Source: Corynebacterium qintianiae
Lineage (GTDB): Bacteria > Actinomycetota > Actinomycetes > Mycobacteriales > Mycobacteriaceae
Reading direction: 5' to 3'
Assembly: GCF_011038645.2 (NCBI RefSeq)
Contig: NZ_CP064955.1
Coordinates: forward strand, 1,178,001-1,242,000
Length of the DNA: 64,000 bases
Positions 52,019-63,164 of the stretch are shown here, piece by piece (position 1 is the first letter of the stretch; each line of letters begins with the position of its first letter). The notes beneath the pieces are model-generated. The model was not told the DNA's origin and did no database searches. It worked only from the letters and a program-made list of their open reading frames with translations. The translations under genes and the position numbers were made by a program.

Positions 52019-53095
52019 TCACAGGAGGTTGAGCTGACCCGGAGCGTCCGGGGGCGGCGCGATACCGAGGTGGTGCCATGCCGCGGCAGTGGCGACACGC
52101 CCGCGGCCGGTGCGCGACATGAGACCCGCGCGCACGAGGTAGGGCTCGCAGACCTCCTCGACGGTGGCCGGCTCCTCCCCGACGGCAATTGCGAGGGTGC
52201 TCACCCCGACCGGCCCGCCACCGTGCCCGCGGATAAGGGAGCTGAGCACCGCCCGGTCGAGCCGGTCGAGGCCGAGCTCGTCGACGTCGAACACTTCCAA
52301 CGCGGACCGCGCTGCGGCGACATTGACGCGGCCGTCGCCGTGCACGTCAGCCCAGTCGCGGACTCGGCGCAGGAGACGGTTAGCGATGCGCGGGGTGCCG
52401 CGCGAGCGGGACGCAATCTCCACCGCAGCGTCGGCGTCGATATTCACATCCAGGATTGCCGCCGCGCGCGTGATCACGCTGGTGAGGTCGTCGACGTCGT
52501 AGAACTCCATCTGAGCTGTGAAACCGAAACGGTCACGCAGGGGGCCCGTGAGCATGCCAGCGCGCGTGGTTGCCCCGACGAGCGTGAACGGGGGGATCTC
52601 CAGCGGAATAGAGGTCGCCCCCGGGCCCTTACCCACAATGACGTCGATGCGGAAATCCTCCATCGCCATGTACAGCATTTCCTCGGCCGGGCGCGCGATG
52701 CGGTGAATCTCGTCGATGAACAAAACGTCGCCCTCCATGAGGTTGGACAGCATGGCGGCGAGGTCGCCTGCTCGCTCGAGCGCGGGGCCGGAGGTCATGC
52801 GTAGCGACGTCCCGAGCTCCTGCGCGATAATCATCGCCATCGTGGTCTTGCCCAAACCAGGCGGCCCGGACAGCAGAATGTGGTCCGGTGTCACTGAGCG
52901 TCGTCTAGCTCCCGCGAGCACGAGGTTAAGCTGCTCGCGCACCTTCGGCTGGCCGATGAACTCGCCGAGCGACTTCGGGCGCAGGGACTTTTCAACGTCG
53001 CGCTCTTCGACGAGTTCCGCGGCGTTGATGACGGAGCTCGGCGGGCGCCCTACCCCCTCCGGCAGGGCGAACTCGGTTTTCTCCACGTCTGACAT
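52019..53095 (-). CDS. ruvB: Holliday junction branch migration helicase RuvB
   Basis: AAA+ motor of the RuvABC resolvasome. The 358-residue protein has [19 protein letters not shown], Walker [10 protein letters not shown] (77-85), Walker [11 protein letters not shown], sensor GATTRAGML and the C-terminal winged helix with [30 protein letters not shown]. Follows ruvA by 21 bases. Confidence 0.97.
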   Translation of the reverse strand: MSDVEKTEFALPEGVGRPPSSVINAAELVEERDVEKSLRPKSLGEFIGQPKVREQLNLVLAGARRRSVTPDHILLSGPPGLGKTTMAMIIAQELGTSLRMTSGPALERAGDLAAMLSNLMEGDVLFIDEIHRIARPAEEMLYMAMEDFRIDVIVGKGPGATSIPLEIPPFTLVGATTRAGMLTGPLRDRFGFTAQMEFYDVDDLTSVITRAAAILDVNIDADAAVEIASRSRGTPRIANRLLRRVRDWADVHGDGRVNVAAARSALEVFDVDELGLDRLDRAVLSSLIRGHGGGPVGVSTLAIAVGEEPATVEEVCEPYLVRAGLMSRTGRGRVATAAAWHHLGIAPPPDAPGQLNLL

Positions 53096-53116
53096 GATTC
53101 TTAGCCTACTTCCGCG

Positions 53117-53737
53117 CTACTTTGAACCGAGCTGCGTCAAAGCTGCGCGCAGCAGCGCCGAAGAGGTCTCGGACGGGTTCTCCTCCACCAGCACGTCCAC
53201 GACCGGGCGCGCCGTCTTCTCGGCGAACCCGAGGCCGACGAGCGCCTCGACGACCTGCTCGGAGGCGAGGGATGCACCGGCGGGGGCCGCCTCGGCCACT
53301 GGGGCTTTCCCCTCCAACGGCTCGTAAAGCCCGTCGATCTTGTCTTTGAGCTCGAGCGCCATGCGCTCCGCCATCTTCTTGCCCACGCCCGGAATGGTCT
53401 GGATCCGCTTGATCGCGGCCGCGTCTCCAGCGGTGATCAACCCGGCCAGCTCGGCGGGCTCGAACACGGAAAGGCAGGCCAGCGCCAGCTTGGGGCCGAG
53501 ACCGCTGACCGTTTGTAGTTTGTGGAACATGGTGCGCGCGACGTCGTCAACAAAACCGTAGAGGGTTACACCGTCGTCCTTGGCAACCATTGAGGTCAAG
53601 ACCCGCGTGGTGTCGCCGCGAGTCAGCCTCGCGAGGGTTGGCGGCCCGGCAAGGAAACGGTACCCTACGCCCGCGCACTCGATGACCGCGTGGTCAAGGC
53701 CGACGGAGAGCACCTCCCCGTTCAAAGAATCGATCAT
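53117..53737 (-). CDS. ruvA: Holliday junction DNA-binding protein RuvA
   Basis: Binds four-way junctions as a tetramer and loads RuvB. The 206-residue product starts MIDSLNGEVLSVGLDHAVIECAGVGYRF, has two helix-hairpin-helix motifs (VSGLGPKLALACLS and IPGVGKKMAERMALEL) and the C-terminal RuvB-binding domain (VVEALVGLGFAEKTARPVVD). It follows ruvC by 18 bases. Confidence 0.96.
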   Translation of the reverse strand: MIDSLNGEVLSVGLDHAVIECAGVGYRFLAGPPTLARLTRGDTTRVLTSMVAKDDGVTLYGFVDDVARTMFHKLQTVSGLGPKLALACLSVFEPAELAGLITAGDAAAIKRIQTIPGVGKKMAERMALELKDKIDGLYEPLEGKAPVAEAAPAGASLASEQVVEALVGLGFAEKTARPVVDVLVEENPSETSSALLRAALTQLGSK

Positions 53738-53755
53738 GGCAGTGGCCGTCCTATC

Positions 53756-54292
53756 CTATTTCGTGGTGGTGGCCTGCAGGCCGCGGGCGATTAAGGGTGC
53801 GCGCCAGCAGTGGCACACGGCGATGGCGAGCGCGTCCGCCGCATCGGCGGGCTTGGGCGCCTCCGTCAAGCCGAGGATGCGGGTGATCATGTTCGTCATC
53901 TGCTTCTTGTCGGCCCGGCCGTTGCCGGAGATTGCTTTCTTCACCTCGGACGGCGTGTACATGTGTACCGGTATCTCCCGCTCCGCCGCGGCGAGGATGA
54001 GCACGCCGACGGCATGGGCGGTGTGCATAACAGTTGAGACATTGCCACGCTCGAAGATGCGCTCCATAGCGATCACGTCCGGCTCGTAGTCATCCAGCCA
54101 CTCCCGCACCGCGTGGGACAGGCGGACGAGACGCTCGGGGAGGTCAGACGCGGCCGGCGTGCGAACGACGCCCACGGCGACGGGAATCACCTGCCGCCCG
54201 CGACCCGCCTGCACCACGGACAGGCCGCACCGCGTCAGTCCCGGGTCGATGCCCATCACGCGCAAACCCTCGAGGTTCAGAACTACAGTCAC
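53756..54292 (-). CDS. ruvC: Holliday junction endonuclease RuvC
   Basis: Resolves Holliday junctions. The 178-residue product has the first catalytic Asp in [17 protein letters not shown], the second acidic residue in [14 protein letters not shown], and the later [23 protein letters not shown] and [14 protein letters not shown]. The start at the GTG 54292 keeps [13 protein letters not shown] as in relatives; TTG or GTG codons nine and eleven codons downstream are alternatives. It follows yebC by 35 bases. Confidence 0.94.
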   Translation of the reverse strand: MTVVLNLEGLRVMGIDPGLTRCGLSVVQAGRGRQVIPVAVGVVRTPAASDLPERLVRLSHAVREWLDDYEPDVIAMERIFERGNVSTVMHTAHAVGVLILAAAEREIPVHMYTPSEVKKAISGNGRADKKQMTNMITRILGLTEAPKPADAADALAIAVCHCWRAPLIARGLQATTTK

Positions 54293-54327
54293 ACATTTGT
54301 TCTACCACACTGGCTGGCGCAACTGCG

Positions 54328-55080
54328 TTAATCGTCCAGCTGCGCGGCGACCTCGTCGCTCATAGTCATGTTGGTGTAGACGTTCTGCACGTCGTCGGAG
54401 TCCTCGAGGGCGTCGATGAGGCGCAGCATCTTCTTGGCCGTGTCAAGGTCCAAGTCGACCTCGACAGAAGCACGGAAGTCCTGCTCCGCGTCATCCACCT
54501 CGATTTCCTGTTCTTCGAGAGCGGTGCGCACAGCGCGCAGGTCCGTGGGAGCGCAAATAACCTCGAAGACCTCGCCCAAGTCGCGCACTTCCTCGGCGCC
54601 GGCGTCCAGGACGGCCATGAGCAGATCGTCTTCGCTGAGCTCCCCCTTGGCCACGGTGACGACACCGGTACGGGTAAACATGTAACCCACCGAGCCGGTC
54701 TCGCCGAGGTTGCCGCCATTCTTCGACATAGCAGTGCGCACCTCGGTGGCTGCCCGGTTGCGGTTGTCGGTCAGGCACTCGATCATGACGGCGACACCGT
54801 TCGGACCGTAGCCCTCGTACACAACGGCTTCCCAGTTCGAGCCGCCAGCTTCCTCGCCGGAGCCGCGCTTACGTGCGCGCTCGATGTTGTCCTTCGGCAC
54901 GGAGGCCTTCGTGGCCTTGCGGATCATGTCGTCGAGCGTCGGATTACCCGCCGGGTCCCCGCCACCGGTGCGGGCGGCAACCTCGATGTCCTTGATCAAC
55001 TTCGCCCACTGCTTCGAACGCTTCGCGTCGTTGGCGGCCTTTTTATGCTTGGTGGTCGCCCACTTTGAGTGGCCTGACAT
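54328..55080 (-). CDS. yebC: YebC/PmpR-family protein
   Basis: 250-residue protein starting [25 protein letters not shown], with [35 protein letters not shown] and [32 protein letters not shown]. The family has been described as a transcriptional regulator in Pseudomonas and E. coli and lately as a factor that relieves ribosome stalling; which applies here is not known. ATG at 55080 behind GGGGAG. Conserved neighbour of ruvCAB. Confidence 0.95.
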   Translation of the reverse strand: MSGHSKWATTKHKKAANDAKRSKQWAKLIKDIEVAARTGGGDPAGNPTLDDMIRKATKASVPKDNIERARKRGSGEEAGGSNWEAVVYEGYGPNGVAVMIECLTDNRNRAATEVRTAMSKNGGNLGETGSVGYMFTRTGVVTVAKGELSEDDLLMAVLDAGAEEVRDLGEVFEVICAPTDLRAVRTALEEQEIEVDDAEQDFRASVEVDLDLDTAKKMLRLIDALEDSDDVQNVYTNMTMSDEVAAQLDD

Positions 55081-55139
55081 GACCAGCTCCCCTTTCCGCT
55101 GTCTGCGCACCCGATCACTCGGGGTCTGAACTTCCCACG

Positions 55140-55145
55140 ATTATA
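55140..55145 (-). promoter_or_regulatory. Consensus -10 element upstream of yebC
   Basis: Perfect TATAAT on the minus strand, 59 bases before the yebC ATG; a start near 55133 would give a leader of about 53 bases. No -35 box is recognisable. A GC-rich hairpin with arms GCACGGGC and GCCC-T-GTGC lies just upstream (55147-55170) and may end the tesB transcript weakly. Confidence 0.5.
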
Positions 55146-55178
55146 CGCACGGGCACGACACGCCCTGTGCGCGGGGTT

Positions 55179-56060
55179 TTAGCCCTCCGGAGCTTGTTTC
55201 GGGGTGGGCAGTTCCGAGGTGCCGTCGCGAAGCGTGCGGGTCAGGCCCTCCTGAACGGTGACTGCCACGAGGTTGCCCGCGCGATCGAAAATTTTGCCCT
55301 GCGTCAGTGCACGCCCGGCATGGGCCGAGGGCGAACTCTGATCGTAGAGCAGCCATTCGTCGGCGCGGAACGGGCGGAGGAACCACATCGCGTGGTCGAG
55401 CGAAGCCATCTGCACCTTGTGGCCGGGGTGCGGCACCATCGAGGAGAACAGAAGGGTCATGTCGGACATGTACGCCAGAGTGCAGATGTGGAACGTGTCG
55501 TCATCGGGCAGGCGCTGTTTCGACCGGAACCAGACCACCTGCTGGCCCGAGGAGCGCTCGTCGGATTCGTAGCTGGCGGATGGCACTACCCGAATGTCCC
55601 AGTCGGCCCACTCGCTGATCAAGCCCTTGAGGCTGGCGGGCATCTCGTCGGTCTTGAACTTGATGTCCTCCGGGTCGGGCACGCGACGCATCTCATCCCG
55701 GTGCTCGGGCCCCTCGTCGCCTGCGATGTGGAAACTGGCCTGCATAGAGAAAATCACTTCACCGTTCTGCATGGCCTCGACCTTGCGCGTAGCGAAGCTG
55801 CGGCCCTCGCGCACTCGCGAAACCAGGTACACGGTTTCTTCCGTCGCTTTACCGCCGCGCAGAAAGTACCCGTGCAAGGAGTGCACCCGCTTGTCGTCGT
55901 CGACGGTGCGCGTCGCCGCCACCAGCGCCTGGCCCGCGACGTGCCCGCCGAACGTGCGGACGAACACTTTCGACTCCATGGCGCGGCCGCGGAAAATATC
56001 TTTGTCGATACGTTCGAGATCGAGAATCGCCTGGATGCCGTGGAAGCTGGGTGTGTTCAT
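55179..56060 (-). CDS. tesB: Acyl-CoA thioesterase II
   Basis: Hydrolyses medium- and long-chain acyl-CoA. The 293-residue double hot-dog protein has DIFRGRAMESKVFVRTFGGHVAGQALVAATRTVDDDKRVHSLHGYFLRGG in the first half and SLDHAMWFLRPFRADEWLLYDQSSPSAHAGRALTQGKIFDRAGNLVAVTVQEGLTR in the second, which contains the Asp-Ser/Thr-Gln catalytic set of the family. It is the last gene of the thrS-to-tesB unit. Confidence 0.93.
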   Translation of the reverse strand: MNTPSFHGIQAILDLERIDKDIFRGRAMESKVFVRTFGGHVAGQALVAATRTVDDDKRVHSLHGYFLRGGKATEETVYLVSRVREGRSFATRKVEAMQNGEVIFSMQASFHIAGDEGPEHRDEMRRVPDPEDIKFKTDEMPASLKGLISEWADWDIRVVPSASYESDERSSGQQVVWFRSKQRLPDDDTFHICTLAYMSDMTLLFSSMVPHPGHKVQMASLDHAMWFLRPFRADEWLLYDQSSPSAHAGRALTQGKIFDRAGNLVAVTVQEGLTRTLRDGTSELPTPKQAPEG

Positions 56061-56071
56061 AGTGAGTAAGA

Positions 56072-56545
56072 CTACATCGCGGTCGGGAACGCTTTCAGGC
56101 TTACGTACTCCGGCAGCGCCGCCGTTCCGCCGAGGCGCAGCACGCGCACCGGCGCGCGGAGGCGCACGGCCCGGGTATCGGACACGGCGTCGTTGTAGAA
56201 GCGCAAGGCGAGCATGACGCGCGTGTCGGCGTCCGCAAGATCGCGCGAGGTGGCCGCAGCGGGCGCGTGCTTATCGACGTCCCCCCGCAACGCATCCTCA
56301 ATCCCGCAGCGTGTCGTTACGTCGCGGGGCGTGAGCCGGACCGCCTCCGCCGCCCTAGCGCGGGCCGCGAACTCGGGCACGGTGGCCGCGATGACGGCGC
56401 AGCGCCTATCCAGTGCCGCCTGGAGAGCGTCGCGGGAGCGGTCCACCCGGATGTGCAACCGGTCGAGGCGCTGGGCGGTGAGATACGCCCACAGCAGCAC
56501 CAGTGCGACGGCGGCAGCAAGGGCCACCCACAACGCGGTCGTCAT
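56072..56545 (-). CDS. LemA-like membrane protein
   Basis: 157-residue protein with one N-terminal membrane span (about 3-24) and a helical cytoplasmic or external part. HIRVDRSRDALQAALDRRCAVIAATVPEFA and the C-terminal LALRFYNDAVSDTRAVRLRAPVRVLRLGGTAALPEYVSLKAF follow the pattern of LemA proteins (xRRxxLIPxL..., RFYNDAV). In mycobacteria the gene at this place (Rv2609c) is a longer membrane protein with a NUDIX domain, recalled rather than checked; no NUDIX box is present here. Overlaps pimA by 4 bases. Function unknown. Confidence 0.6.
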   Translation of the reverse strand: MTTALWVALAAAVALVLLWAYLTAQRLDRLHIRVDRSRDALQAALDRRCAVIAATVPEFAARARAAEAVRLTPRDVTTRCGIEDALRGDVDKHAPAAATSRDLADADTRVMLALRFYNDAVSDTRAVRLRAPVRVLRLGGTAALPEYVSLKAFPTAM

Positions 56546-57633
56546 CGGCGCACCCGAACCTTCTCGCCGACGACGGTGTCATAAACAGTCATGATCTGCG
56601 CAGACACGCTCTCCCAGTCGTACTGCCGCGCGCGAAGAGTGCCTGCGTCGATGAGCTCGTTGCGCGACGCGGGGGCGTCGATAAGCGTGCGCAGCGTTGA
56701 AGCGAGCGCGCCCGAATCCCCAACCGGGAAGAGCGCACCGGCGGGGCGCTCGGTGTCGGCGGCGCACACCGCGGCGAAGGCTTCGATGTCGCTGGCGACA
56801 ACGGCGCAGCCTGCGGCCATGGCCTCGACGAGCACGATGCCGAAGGACTCGCCACCCGTGTTGGGGGCAACGTAGATGTCGGCCCGGCCGAGGATCTCAG
56901 CCTTTTGCGCGTCGCTGACCCTGCCGACGAAGTCGACACCCTCGTCGCTGCGCGCGGTACCCCCGCCGATGACGGTAACGCGCACTCGGCGGCCGAGCCC
57001 GCGGACCGCTCGGAGGAAAATGTCGAGGCCCTTGCGCGGCTCGTCGAGCCTGCCAAGGAAGACGATCTCCACCTCGCTGGTGTCGTTGCGTGGACCGCGC
57101 GCGCGGCAGAAGAGCGACGTCTCCACACCGTTGGGAATGAGGACGGGGTCCGCACCGACCTGCTCCACCTGCCAGCGCCTGGCCATCTCACTAACCGCAA
57201 TGCCGCCGCGGATCTTCTCCAACCCGGATCGGAGCACGGGAAGCGCGGCGCGCAGCACCCACGACGAGGTCGCGGACGCGTGGTACGTGGCCACGATCGG
57301 CCCCTCTGCCAGACGCAGCGCGGCCATGGAGTAACCCGGCGAGTTCGGCTCGTGGATGTGGAGGACGTCGAAGTTGCCCTCTGCGATGAATTCGCGGGTG
57401 ATGCCGCGAACTCGCGGTCCGACGGCGAGACGCGCCACCGAGCCGTTATACCGGATCGGCACCGCTGCACCCCCGGGGGTGACAAACGCTGGCACGTGCG
57501 CGTGCTCGGTCGCGGGTCCGAGAACGCGCACTTCGTGGCCCTGCGCACGAAAAACGTGCGCTAAGTCAAGGATGTGGGCCTGAACACCACCCGGTTCGTC
57601 GAAGGAGTAGGGGCACACCATGCCGATCCTCAC
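56542..57633 (-). CDS. pimA: Phosphatidylinositol alpha-mannosyltransferase
   Basis: First mannosyl transfer from GDP-mannose to phosphatidylinositol in PIM, LM and LAM synthesis. The 363-residue GT-B enzyme (family GT4) starts RIGMVCPYSFDEPGGVQAHILDLA and has GGVQ donor loop, DVLHIHEPNSPGYSMAAL, IPNGVETSLF, and the nucleotide-sugar motif PNTGGESFGIVLVEAMAAG. The GTG at 57633 with AAGGAG upstream is preferred over the longer frame to 57687. It starts 11 bases after patA. Confidence 0.94.
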   Translation of the reverse strand: MRIGMVCPYSFDEPGGVQAHILDLAHVFRAQGHEVRVLGPATEHAHVPAFVTPGGAAVPIRYNGSVARLAVGPRVRGITREFIAEGNFDVLHIHEPNSPGYSMAALRLAEGPIVATYHASATSSWVLRAALPVLRSGLEKIRGGIAVSEMARRWQVEQVGADPVLIPNGVETSLFCRARGPRNDTSEVEIVFLGRLDEPRKGLDIFLRAVRGLGRRVRVTVIGGGTARSDEGVDFVGRVSDAQKAEILGRADIYVAPNTGGESFGIVLVEAMAAGCAVVASDIEAFAAVCAADTERPAGALFPVGDSGALASTLRTLIDAPASRNELIDAGTLRARQYDWESVSAQIMTVYDTVVGEKVRVRR

Positions 57634-57644
57634 CGTGAATCTCC

Positions 57645-58553
57645 TTAACGACCCCTGCGCGGTTTCTTCGGCCGGTCTACCGGCCACATCGGCTGAAGCA
57701 TATGCCAGTCTGCTGGATGGGCGGCGATGTTCGACGCGAAGCGGTCGGCGAGGCGCTGCGTGGTCTGCCCCACCGTGGTTACCTCCAACGGTTGCTCAGC
57801 CTTAAGACCCCACGCGGGTTGACGGTCGGTGCCCTCGAACCACGCGTGCGCCGGCAAGAGGGCCGCACCCGTCTCGACCGCCAGTTTCGCCGGGCCCGCG
57901 GGCATGGTGGTGGCCTCACCGAAGAACTCCACGGGCACCCCCTTCGGAGTGAGGTCGCGCTCGCCGAGCAGACACACGATTCCTCCAGCCTCGAGGACCT
58001 CTCGCAACCTCGCGTACGGCGGCGCCTCCCCACCGGAATGCGGGAGCACCTCGAAACCGAGGCCCTCGCGGAACTCCACGAAGGCCCGGAAAAGCGAATC
58101 CGGTGCGAGCCTTTCCGCGACGGTAGTGAACCGCCCGTAATTGCGCACGAGCCACATCCCGGCCATGTCCCAGTTGCCGGAGTGCGGCAAGGCGAGAATT
58201 ACCCCCCTCCCCTGCTCCAGGGCCTTATCGAGGTGCTCGCGCCCGCTGAGGGACCTGGTGATCTGAGCTACCACGTTGGCGTCGCCCGCCAACCTCGGCA
58301 GGCGAAAGGCCTCCTTCCAGTAGCGCGCATAGGAACGCACGGACGCACGCACGAGCTTCTGGTCCACGTTTTCCACCCCCACGACGCGGGTGAGGTTGCG
58401 GCGCAGCATGTCCATCCCTGTGCCATTACCGGAAACCCTGTCTGCGCCGTAGTTGAACAGGCGCGCGACAGCAGCGTCCGGCAGGCGCCCAGCAACTCTC
58501 CAGCCCGCGATGTAGGCGCCCGCTGTCAGCGTGTCCTTGAACGAGCTGCTCAC
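57645..58553 (-). CDS. patA: Phosphatidylinositol mannoside acyltransferase
   Basis: Acylates the mannose of PIM1/PIM2 at the membrane. The 302-residue protein of the LpxL/HtrB family has the catalytic HxxxxD in ALPHSGNWDMAG (His124, Asp129), PDSLFRAFVEFREGLGFEVLP and CLLGERDLTPKGVPVEFFGE. A GTG start at 58553 overlaps the pgsA1 stop by 4 bases. It is between pgsA1 and pimA, the order of the whole pathway. Confidence 0.93.
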   Translation of the reverse strand: MSSSFKDTLTAGAYIAGWRVAGRLPDAAVARLFNYGADRVSGNGTGMDMLRRNLTRVVGVENVDQKLVRASVRSYARYWKEAFRLPRLAGDANVVAQITRSLSGREHLDKALEQGRGVILALPHSGNWDMAGMWLVRNYGRFTTVAERLAPDSLFRAFVEFREGLGFEVLPHSGGEAPPYARLREVLEAGGIVCLLGERDLTPKGVPVEFFGEATTMPAGPAKLAVETGAALLPAHAWFEGTDRQPAWGLKAEQPLEVTTVGQTTQRLADRFASNIAAHPADWHMLQPMWPVDRPKKPRRGR

Positions 58554-59191
58554 CGCTTCACCCCGGCGGGAGGTGCGGTGCGCTCGTGCGCACCGGGGTC
58601 ATTCGCGGCGAGCCGGAACCGCTGCACGACGGTGACCAGGGAACCCGCCAGAAGGATCCACATCGCCACCGACAGTGCACCGGAGAGGCCGAAGCCTTCG
58701 AGCGCCAGACCGACGAATGCGATTATGAGGCGCTCGGGGCGTTCGATCAGCCCGCCGTCGATGGCGAGCCCCCCCGCTTCACCGCGCGCCTTGATGTAGC
58801 TGATCACCTGCGAGAGCACAAGGACGGCGAGCGTGACCGCGACGACGGTCGGCGAGGCGTCAGCGACGTAGATGAACCACACCGCGATCGCACCGAACAG
58901 CGCCCCGTCAGTGATCCGGTCGCAGCTGGCGTCCAAAGTCGCACCGTAGGCCGTGCCACCGCCTCTGAGCCGGGCCATGGTGCCATCGACCATGTCGAAG
59001 GCCGCGAAGAACGCGGACAGCGCCGCCGCTAGCACGAGATGGTTCAGGGGAATGAGCACCACTGAGACGAGGATCGTCGCCGCCGTTCCCAGCAGCGTGG
59101 TCACATTGGGGGTCAACCCTGCCCTGAGCAACCCGCGGGCGACGGGTTCGACGACGAAGGCGGCCGGCTCGCGGCCGTGCACGCTAAGCAT
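58550..59191 (-). CDS. pgsA1: Phosphatidylinositol phosphate synthase (CDP-alcohol phosphatidyltransferase)
   Basis: Joins CDP-diacylglycerol to inositol phosphate to make phosphatidylinositol phosphate. The 213-residue, six-span membrane protein has the CDP-alcohol motif D-G-x2-A-R-x8-G-x3-D-x3-D at residues 69-91 (VDGTMARLRGGGTAYGATLD...D). The call as inositol phosphate enzyme rather than glycerol phosphate enzyme rests on its position beside patA and pimA. Overlaps the HIT gene by 8 bases and patA by 4. Confidence 0.93.
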   Translation of the reverse strand: MLSVHGREPAAFVVEPVARGLLRAGLTPNVTTLLGTAATILVSVVLIPLNHLVLAAALSAFFAAFDMVDGTMARLRGGGTAYGATLDASCDRITDGALFGAIAVWFIYVADASPTVVAVTLAVLVLSQVISYIKARGEAGGLAIDGGLIERPERLIIAFVGLALEGFGLSGALSVAMWILLAGSLVTVVQRFRLAANDPGAHERTAPPAGVKR

Positions 59192-59760
59192 CGGTGCCCC
59201 CGGTGGTGCCCCCGGTCCCGTCGGGCCAAGCGTCGGCTAGCAGCTCCCGCGTCTCCCTGAGCAGCTGCGGCAGGACTTTGGTGCCGCCGAGGACCGTCAT
59301 GAAACTGGCATCGCCCGCCCACCGCGGCACGACATGGAGGTGCAAGTGGTCCCCGACCGAGCCGCCGGACGCCTTACCCAGATTGAGCCCGACGTTGATT
59401 GCATCCGGGCGCGACACCGTCTTCAACGCGCGGACAGCCTTCTGGGCGAACGCCATCAGCTCGGTGGCTTCCTCGTCGCTGAGCTCCTCGAGTTCGGCGA
59501 CCTTGCGGTAGGGCACGACCATGAGGTGGCCGGAATTGTACGGGTACAGATTTAGCAGCGCGTAGACGGTCTTGCCGCGTGCGACGATGAGCCCATCCTC
59601 GTCACTGCGCTGCGGCGCTGCGAGGAAAGGGTCCTGCGCTTGCTGGCCACCTGGTTCCGCGGTGATGTACGCAGCGCGGTATGGAGCCCACAACCGCTCG
59701 AGGCGGTCCGGGGTGCCTACGCCGCGCTCGACGTACTCGTCCGGCCGCTGCGGGCCGGTG

Positions 59761-59780
<20 letters not shown>
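59184..59780 (-). CDS. HIT-family nucleotide-binding hydrolase/phosphorylase
   Basis: 198-residue protein with the histidine triad HLHLHVVP (145-152) and [30 protein letters not shown]. The mycobacterial counterpart (Rv2613c) acts as a diadenosine tetraphosphate phosphorylase; the same is likely here. The start is uncertain: TTG at 59780 has GAGGACACC in front, GTG at 59768 does not. It overlaps the end of thrS by up to 20 bases. Confidence 0.9.
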
Positions 59781-61821
<2,041 letters not shown>

Positions 61822-61910
61822 GGGCGCTCCTTTGCGCTCGCGGGATGCGACATACCTGGCCGCACCCCTTGTTCATAACAGTCTTGAGACAGCGCCCAAT
61901 CCTACCCGGG

Positions 61911-63155
61911 TCAGGCCTCGAGAACCGACTGGCCCCAGTACTCGTCGCCACCGTCGCGTGACGACGTCCCCGGGGGCACCCAGTACACCGCGGAACCGAT
62001 GTGGGTGGTCCACGTGTTCAGGCGGTCCACCTCGTCGAGGCGCGCCTGAACCGGTGTGAACTGCGTGTCGGGGTTCTTCTGGAAAGCGATGAAGATGAGG
62101 CCCGCGTTGGACAACGCGCCGCTGCCCGGCTCGGGCGGCAGGTTGTAGTTGTACGGCCTGCGCTTGAAACGCTGCTCCGGGTGGTCGGCCGGCGGCATGG
62201 CGCGGGCCATGTGGGAGTTCTTATCTATCACGGGCAGGCCGTACTGATCTGTGGCTTCCATATCGGGCGCGGCGAACTCATCCCCGCCTGTCAGCGGGGA
62301 GCCGTCGTCAAGCGTGCGCCCCACGGCCTCCTCGCGCGACGCGCGGTCGAGCAGCTCCCACTCGTCGAGGTTCATCGCGATGCGGCGCACCACGAGCGAG
62401 GTGCTGCCTGCGACACCCTCGGGCTCGTCTATCCACACCTGCTCAGCGAATTCCTCGTCGGCATGCGGGTTGACGGTCCCGTCAACCTGGCCGAACAGGT
62501 TGCGCGGGGTCTGCCCTTTCGGAATCGCCCCGTAGGCGTTCATGAACCCCTGCTGCACCCACTTGGTGTCGACGTAATCCATTCCGGCGCGGGTCATGTG
62601 CCGCATTGCCCACGCGCCCATCACCGGATCGTCGGAGCAGATCTGCAGGACGAGGTCTGTCTGGCCCCACTTTTCCTCGAGCTGGTCGCGGGTGAATTCG
62701 GGAATGTCGTGGAGCCACTCGGGTTTGCGGCCCGGCGCGGCGATGTCGAAGACCCGCTCGCCGAACCCGCAGGTGATGGTGAGGTTTGCCGGCCATTCGT
62801 TCATCTCGGGCTCAAGGCTGCCGAGGGGCGTCTCACCGGAGCAGAGGGCCCGGGCGTCGGCCGTCCACACGCGCATGAGGCGTGTGATCGCCGGGCCGTC
62901 GGCACGCTCGCGGAGGTTGAAGCCGATGAGATTCAGCGAGGCCTGCGTAGGCGTGTCGATTCCCGCCTGGTGGGGCCCATCGAACTCGACGATCGCGTCT
63001 CTCAGCGGCTGCGGCGTGTCGTCGGAGTTGCTGGGCGGCTCGCTTGTCGACGCCCCTCCCGCGTCCCGCTTCGAACACGACGCCAGCGCACCCGCCGACG
63101 CCGCCGTTGCGGCGGTAGCGGAACCGGCGAGGAAGAGTCGGCGGGAGACTGTCAT
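61911..63155 (-). CDS. efeB: Tat-exported DyP-type heme peroxidase (EfeB-like)
   Basis: Dye-decolourising peroxidase. The 414-residue protein has a twin-arginine signal (SRRLFLAGSATAATAASAGALASC, with a possible lipobox LASC), then two ferredoxin-like halves. Key elements are the GxxDG motif FGQVDGTVNP (222-226) and the proximal heme His in KNSHMARAM (His315). In EfeUOB systems this enzyme takes part in iron uptake; no efeU or efeO is seen here. It is 9 bases after the copper-chaperone gene. Symbol is tentative. Confidence 0.88.
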   Translation of the reverse strand: MTVSRRLFLAGSATAATAASAGALASCSKRDAGGASTSEPPSNSDDTPQPLRDAIVEFDGPHQAGIDTPTQASLNLIGFNLRERADGPAITRLMRVWTADARALCSGETPLGSLEPEMNEWPANLTITCGFGERVFDIAAPGRKPEWLHDIPEFTRDQLEEKWGQTDLVLQICSDDPVMGAWAMRHMTRAGMDYVDTKWVQQGFMNAYGAIPKGQTPRNLFGQVDGTVNPHADEEFAEQVWIDEPEGVAGSTSLVVRRIAMNLDEWELLDRASREEAVGRTLDDGSPLTGGDEFAAPDMEATDQYGLPVIDKNSHMARAMPPADHPEQRFKRRPYNYNLPPEPGSGALSNAGLIFIAFQKNPDTQFTPVQARLDEVDRLNTWTTHIGSAVYWVPPGTSSRDGGDEYWGQSVLEA

Positions 63156-63164
63156 GGCTTGAGA

